Positions 63,653 through 64,000 of a stretch of 64,000 bases of DNA are shown here, in pieces. The position numbers and the translations under genes are program-made. Position 1 is the first letter of the stretch. Every line of letters begins with the position of its first letter. The notes under the pieces were generated by a model that saw only the letters and a list, made by a program, of their open reading frames with translations, was not told where the DNA came from and ran no database searches. The DNA is from Corynebacterium pygosceleis (GTDB lineage: Bacteria > Actinomycetota > Actinomycetes > Mycobacteriales > Mycobacteriaceae): the NCBI RefSeq assembly GCF_016595275.2, contig NZ_JAENIQ020000002.1, positions 666,358 through 730,357 of the forward strand. The letters are read 5' to 3'.

Positions 63653-64000
63653 ATGACCCTTCATTTTGACCTAGAACAATTGGAACAAATTATTGAGTCG
63701 TTGCGTGAGCAGCAGAAAAAATCCTCTTCAATTCACAACCAGATCATATTCCGTCCACGGATTGAGCTTTACTCACTCGCCCCCGGGTTGTCTGAGCTTG
63801 GACAGCAGCACGCACAGGTGTTCACCGGTGCCGTCGGCTCTGCCCGGGAGGTGCTCATGGCTTTCCGTGAGCAGGCTGAGTGGCTGGTTCTGGCGATGCA
63901 CTCAATGAAAGAAACGTTCTCGGCAACGGAAACCGTCAACAACATACAGATCAGGACGGGTTTTCCCTCTGTTTTTGCCATCGATCCGGGTGACATCCGT
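63653..64000 (+). CDS. Possible ESX/WXG100-like helical protein, cut by the window end
   Basis: The frame from ATG 63653 (AAAGGAG 6 nt before) is open to the end of the window, 116 codons. It is helical and charged (LHFDLEQLEQIIESLREQQ), and has VFTGAVGSAREVLMAFREQ followed by AEWLVLAMHSMKETFSATE. A helix with a tryptophan between two helices, of this size, resembles WXG100/ESX-type secreted proteins of corynebacteria, but the short W-x-G loop itself is not seen, so the call is tentative. The upstream lipoprotein is probably co-transcribed. Confidence 0.45.
   Translation, partial: MTLHFDLEQLEQIIESLREQQKKSSSIHNQIIFRPRIELYSLAPGLSELGQQHAQVFTGAVGSAREVLMAFREQAEWLVLAMHSMKETFSATETVNNIQIRTGFPSVFAIDPGDIR

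Overview
The window is a high-GC chromosomal segment of a Corynebacterium-like actinobacterium. The evidence is the gene order (dnaG, dgt, glyS, zur, uppS, recO, era, ybeY, phoH, rsmE, dnaJ, hrcA, hemW, then fadD, malQ, M3 peptidase, treS, maltokinase, idi and aecD-brnQ, which I recall as corynebacterial), the many lipoproteins, and frequent leaderless starts with a TAnnnT -10 box about 7 nt before the start codon. No species call is possible from the sequence alone.

Layout. 1-3005: the end of a hydrolase, a cystine/dicarboxylate-type symporter preceded by a short cysteine-containing leader ORF with an operator-overlapped promoter, and a TRIC-type channel. 3006-14051: an ~11 kb integrative element in the 3' end of a tRNA(CAU) gene. 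It is bounded by a 29-bp direct repeat, has clustered integrase-type repeats at its ends, and its tyrosine integrase carries one in-frame amber codon. Its cargo is a Cro/repressor pair with shared operators, an ImmA peptidase, an Xre-ImmA fusion translationally coupled to an unknown protein, a RhuM protein, a dead second ImmA, a possible PH-fold protein and a block of unknown genes. I see no capsid, replication or conjugation genes. 14029-14377: two tRNAs with good promoters.

14433-28078: an ornithine-cyclodeaminase-like enzyme, a methyltransferase, DnaG lacking most zinc ligands, a lipobox-bearing barnase-type RNase with its barstar, an ArsR/MFS pair with an operator, dgt, a DUF218 protein, a TPM-domain protein and glyS. 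28516-38968: zur, a ferritin-like/VIT transporter, then a long minus-strand housekeeping run (uppS to hrcA) with many 4-bp overlaps. 39121-42766: a MacA/MacB-type exporter operon. 42779-46690: hemW, an unknown gene and fadD.

46865-56310: alpha-glucan and trehalose metabolism (malQ, treS, maltokinase) with peptidase and esterase genes between. 56303-58852: isoprenoid genes idi, a GGPP-synthase-like gene and a phytoene-synthase-like gene. 58855-62464: a lipoprotein, aecD and brnQ (sulfur and branched-chain amino acids). 62930-64000: a lipoprotein and the start of an ESX-like helical protein, with a sharp drop in GC that suggests an accessory locus continuing past the window.

The most interesting points are the cysteine leader/attenuator with its overlapping operator, the unknown-gene cargo and the coupled 204-aa/Xre-ImmA pair in the element, the lipoprotein RNase-barstar pair, the zinc-less DnaG, and the ESX-like locus at the right edge.
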